Origin: Candidatus Aenigmatarchaeota archaeon
GTDB lineage: Archaea > EX4484-52 > B79-G9
DNA: 6,621 nucleotides
Direction of reading: 5' to 3'
NCBI GenBank assembly: GCA_023139785.1
Contig: JAGLMX010000035.1
Location: 1 to 6,621 of the forward strand
The translations under genes were made by a program, and so were the position numbers. The notes under the pieces are model-generated. The model was not told the DNA's origin. It worked only from the letters and a program-made list of their open reading frames with translations, and did not search any database. Below, piece after piece: positions 5,333 through 6,621 of the stretch. How positions within the stretch are numbered: the stretch's first letter is position 1; each line of letters opens with the position of its first letter.

Positions 5333-5917
5333 ATGGTAAAAATCATCCCTCTTGAAAAAGCACCAAAAGAATCAGGAATGCCTCTTGAGGGGGCTATAAA
5401 AGCCCGCCGCTCGAAAAGAGCAGGATGGACGCACTCAGTTACACTTTTTGAGCTGTCGCAGCTTCTTTGGTCAGCACAGGGAAAAACCGATGAATCCCAC
5501 CGCAGCGTCCCCTCAGCAGGTGCGACCTACCCGCTTGAGACATTTGTTTCTGCAAAAAATGTCGAGGGCATTGTAGCAGGAGTTTACAGATACCTTCCTG
5601 AAGAACACGCCCTTGAAGTTGTGGATGAAAATGATGCAACAGAAAAAATAGGTATTGCATGCGGAAAATACCTGTTTGTGCGCGATGCACCGCTTTGCAT
5701 AATACTCATGGCAGAATGCTCAAGGACAACCGCGCGCTTTGGCGAGCGCGGGATGCGCTATATACACATGGAAGTCGGAAGCGCGTACCAGAACATTGCT
5801 CTTGAAGCAGTCGCGCTCAATCTAGGAACCGTTGTTATCGGCGCGTTCGACGATGATGCCGTAAAAAAAGCCATTGGAGTAGAATTCGAGCCAATGTGTA
5901 TATTGCCAATAGGTTAG
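5333..5917 (+). CDS. SagB/ThcOx-type nitroreductase-family flavoprotein
   Basis: This 194-residue FMN-dependent oxidoreductase belongs to the nitroreductase fold and is closest in pattern to the SagB/ThcOx dehydrogenase group. RRSKR (25-29) is the N-terminal FMN-contacting block, and TLFELSQLLWSAQGKT (37-52) is typical of this group. SVPSAGATYPLE (58-69) is its most diagnostic motif. GVYRYLPEEHALEVV (83-97), GERGMRYIHMEVGSAYQN (137-154) and VVIGAFDD (167-174) complete the fold. In thiazole/oxazole peptide pathways such enzymes oxidise azolines, but no cyclodehydratase or precursor peptide is visible here. Stand-alone archaeal members have no settled substrate, so a general redox role is all that can be said. 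The ATG at 5333 is preferred because family similarity begins there and a TATA-like box lies 26 bases upstream; an earlier in-frame TTG (5237) would add a meaningless extension. The stop overlaps gatB's by two bases. Confidence 0.93.
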   Translation: MVKIIPLEKAPKESGMPLEGAIKARRSKRAGWTHSVTLFELSQLLWSAQGKTDESHRSVPSAGATYPLETFVSAKNVEGIVAGVYRYLPEEHALEVVDENDATEKIGIACGKYLFVRDAPLCIILMAECSRTTARFGERGMRYIHMEVGSAYQNIALEAVALNLGTVVIGAFDDDAVKKAIGVEFEPMCILPIG

Positions 5918-6621
5918 CCAATCTGCTTAAGTATCTCTTTTTTCGCGCCCTCAGCATCAATTGAGCCTTTAGATTCGCGTATTAATTGCCCTATCAGAAA
6001 GTTGAGTGACTTAGACTCCCCTGCCTTGTAATCATCAACTGCCTTTTTGTTTGCAGAAACAACATTCTTTGCCATTTCAGAAATATTTGCTCCCTCACCA
6101 AGTTTAGGGAATGTGTATTTGTGCACTGCAACATGATATCCGCACTTATCACCAACCATTTTACGAAGTATTTTTTCAGCAATCTGGTCAGAGTACTCCT
6201 TGTTCTGGAACGCCAGTATAAGTTCAATTACCCATTCACTTTTCAGGCCAGAGCTTTTCATAGTAAGATTGTTGTAATTCAGCGTCTTTGCAAGAACAAT
6301 GCCGACCCATGTTGCAGACACATCCGGCTTGGCTTTTTTGCATGCAAGCTCAAACAATTCTGAAAGTTCTTTTTCAGATGTCAGCGACTCTGCCATTTTG
6401 CCTGAGACCTTGTACTGCTTTATGAAGCGCGCTCTTCTTGTATCAGGCAATTCAGGCATATCGGAAGCTATTTTTTTGCTAAAAGCATCATTTGTAGTTA
6501 TTCTCGAAAGATCTGGCTCAAATATATAGCCATAGTCTTCCTCAGTCTCTTTTGTCCGAAGCGCCTGGCTTATACCTGTTTCCGGCTTCCACGCCCGTGT
6601 CTCCTGCACGACTTTTGCGCC
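5914..6621 (-). CDS. gatB: Asp/Glu-tRNA amidotransferase subunit B, C-terminal part
   Basis: The last 235 residues of GatB are present; the 5' part lies beyond the right edge and the frame is open to base 6621. GatB works with GatA and GatC to turn misacylated Glu-tRNA(Gln) or Asp-tRNA(Asn) into Gln- or Asn-tRNA, with GatB holding the kinase-type site and the tRNA. The fragment begins in the conserved KVVQETRAW block, then TKETEEDYGYIFEPDL, then PELPDTRRARFIKQY. The C-terminal helical and YqeY-like tail follows, ending in LNFLIGQLIRES near the C-terminus. The LPELPxxRRARF block and the lack of the AspRS-like insert favour GatB over the archaeal paralogue GatE. An internal GTG near 6609 encodes valine within the conserved block and is not a start. 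Confidence 0.95.
   Translation of the reverse strand, partial: GAKVVQETRAWKPETGISQALRTKETEEDYGYIFEPDLSRITTNDAFSKKIASDMPELPDTRRARFIKQYKVSGKMAESLTSEKELSELFELACKKAKPDVSATWVGIVLAKTLNYNNLTMKSSGLKSEWVIELILAFQNKEYSDQIAEKILRKMVGDKCGYHVAVHKYTFPKLGEGANISEMAKNVVSANKKAVDDYKAGESKSLNFLIGQLIRESKGSIDAEGAKKEILKQIG

Noticed and set aside
5914..6621. GatE rather than GatB
   Set aside because: The PELPDTRRARF block and the direct run from the QETR block into the tail match GatB; no AspRS-like insertion is present in the visible part.

Overview
The window looks archaeal. It carries a tRNA 3'-end endonuclease of the RNase Z family, the C-terminal part of a GatB tRNA-dependent amidotransferase subunit, and a small PC4-like protein. 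Several genes have a TATA-like box about 26 bases from the start codon, which suggests leaderless mRNAs; two other genes have a GGTGA ribosome-binding site instead. The two unrecognised membrane proteins resemble proteins common in small-genome (DPANN-type) archaea, but that lineage is an inference from general resemblance.

Left part (1-3920, all genes on +): the 3' part of a membrane-anchored, cysteine-rich exported protein enters from the left edge and ends at 1563. A 276-base A+T-rich gap follows. It holds a pair of TCCA-N6-TGGA palindromes, a long inverted repeat and a leaderless promoter. Next come an AAA ATPase with a C-terminal DUF4143 nuclease-like domain (1840-3102), a short interval that looks like the decayed end of another gene (about 3171-3451), and a 151-residue multi-pass membrane protein (3465-3920). 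One reading is that the two membrane genes form a block into which the ATPase, a type often found as a mobile or accessory gene, was placed.

Right part (3921-6621): this is compact housekeeping DNA. rnz (minus strand) converges on the membrane gene with a 4-base gap. Upstream of rnz, on the same strand, is the PC4-like gene, separated by a hairpin and U-rich terminator region and by rnz's own promoter. The PC4-like gene and a SagB/ThcOx-type nitroreductase are divergent and share a 190-base control region with two palindromes. The nitroreductase converges on gatB so tightly that the two stop codons overlap by two bases; gatB runs off the right edge.

No tRNA, rRNA, CRISPR array or transposase was seen. 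The most interesting items are the control-region palindromes, the apparent frameshifted remnant next to the ATPase, and the possible surface or secretion role of the two membrane proteins.
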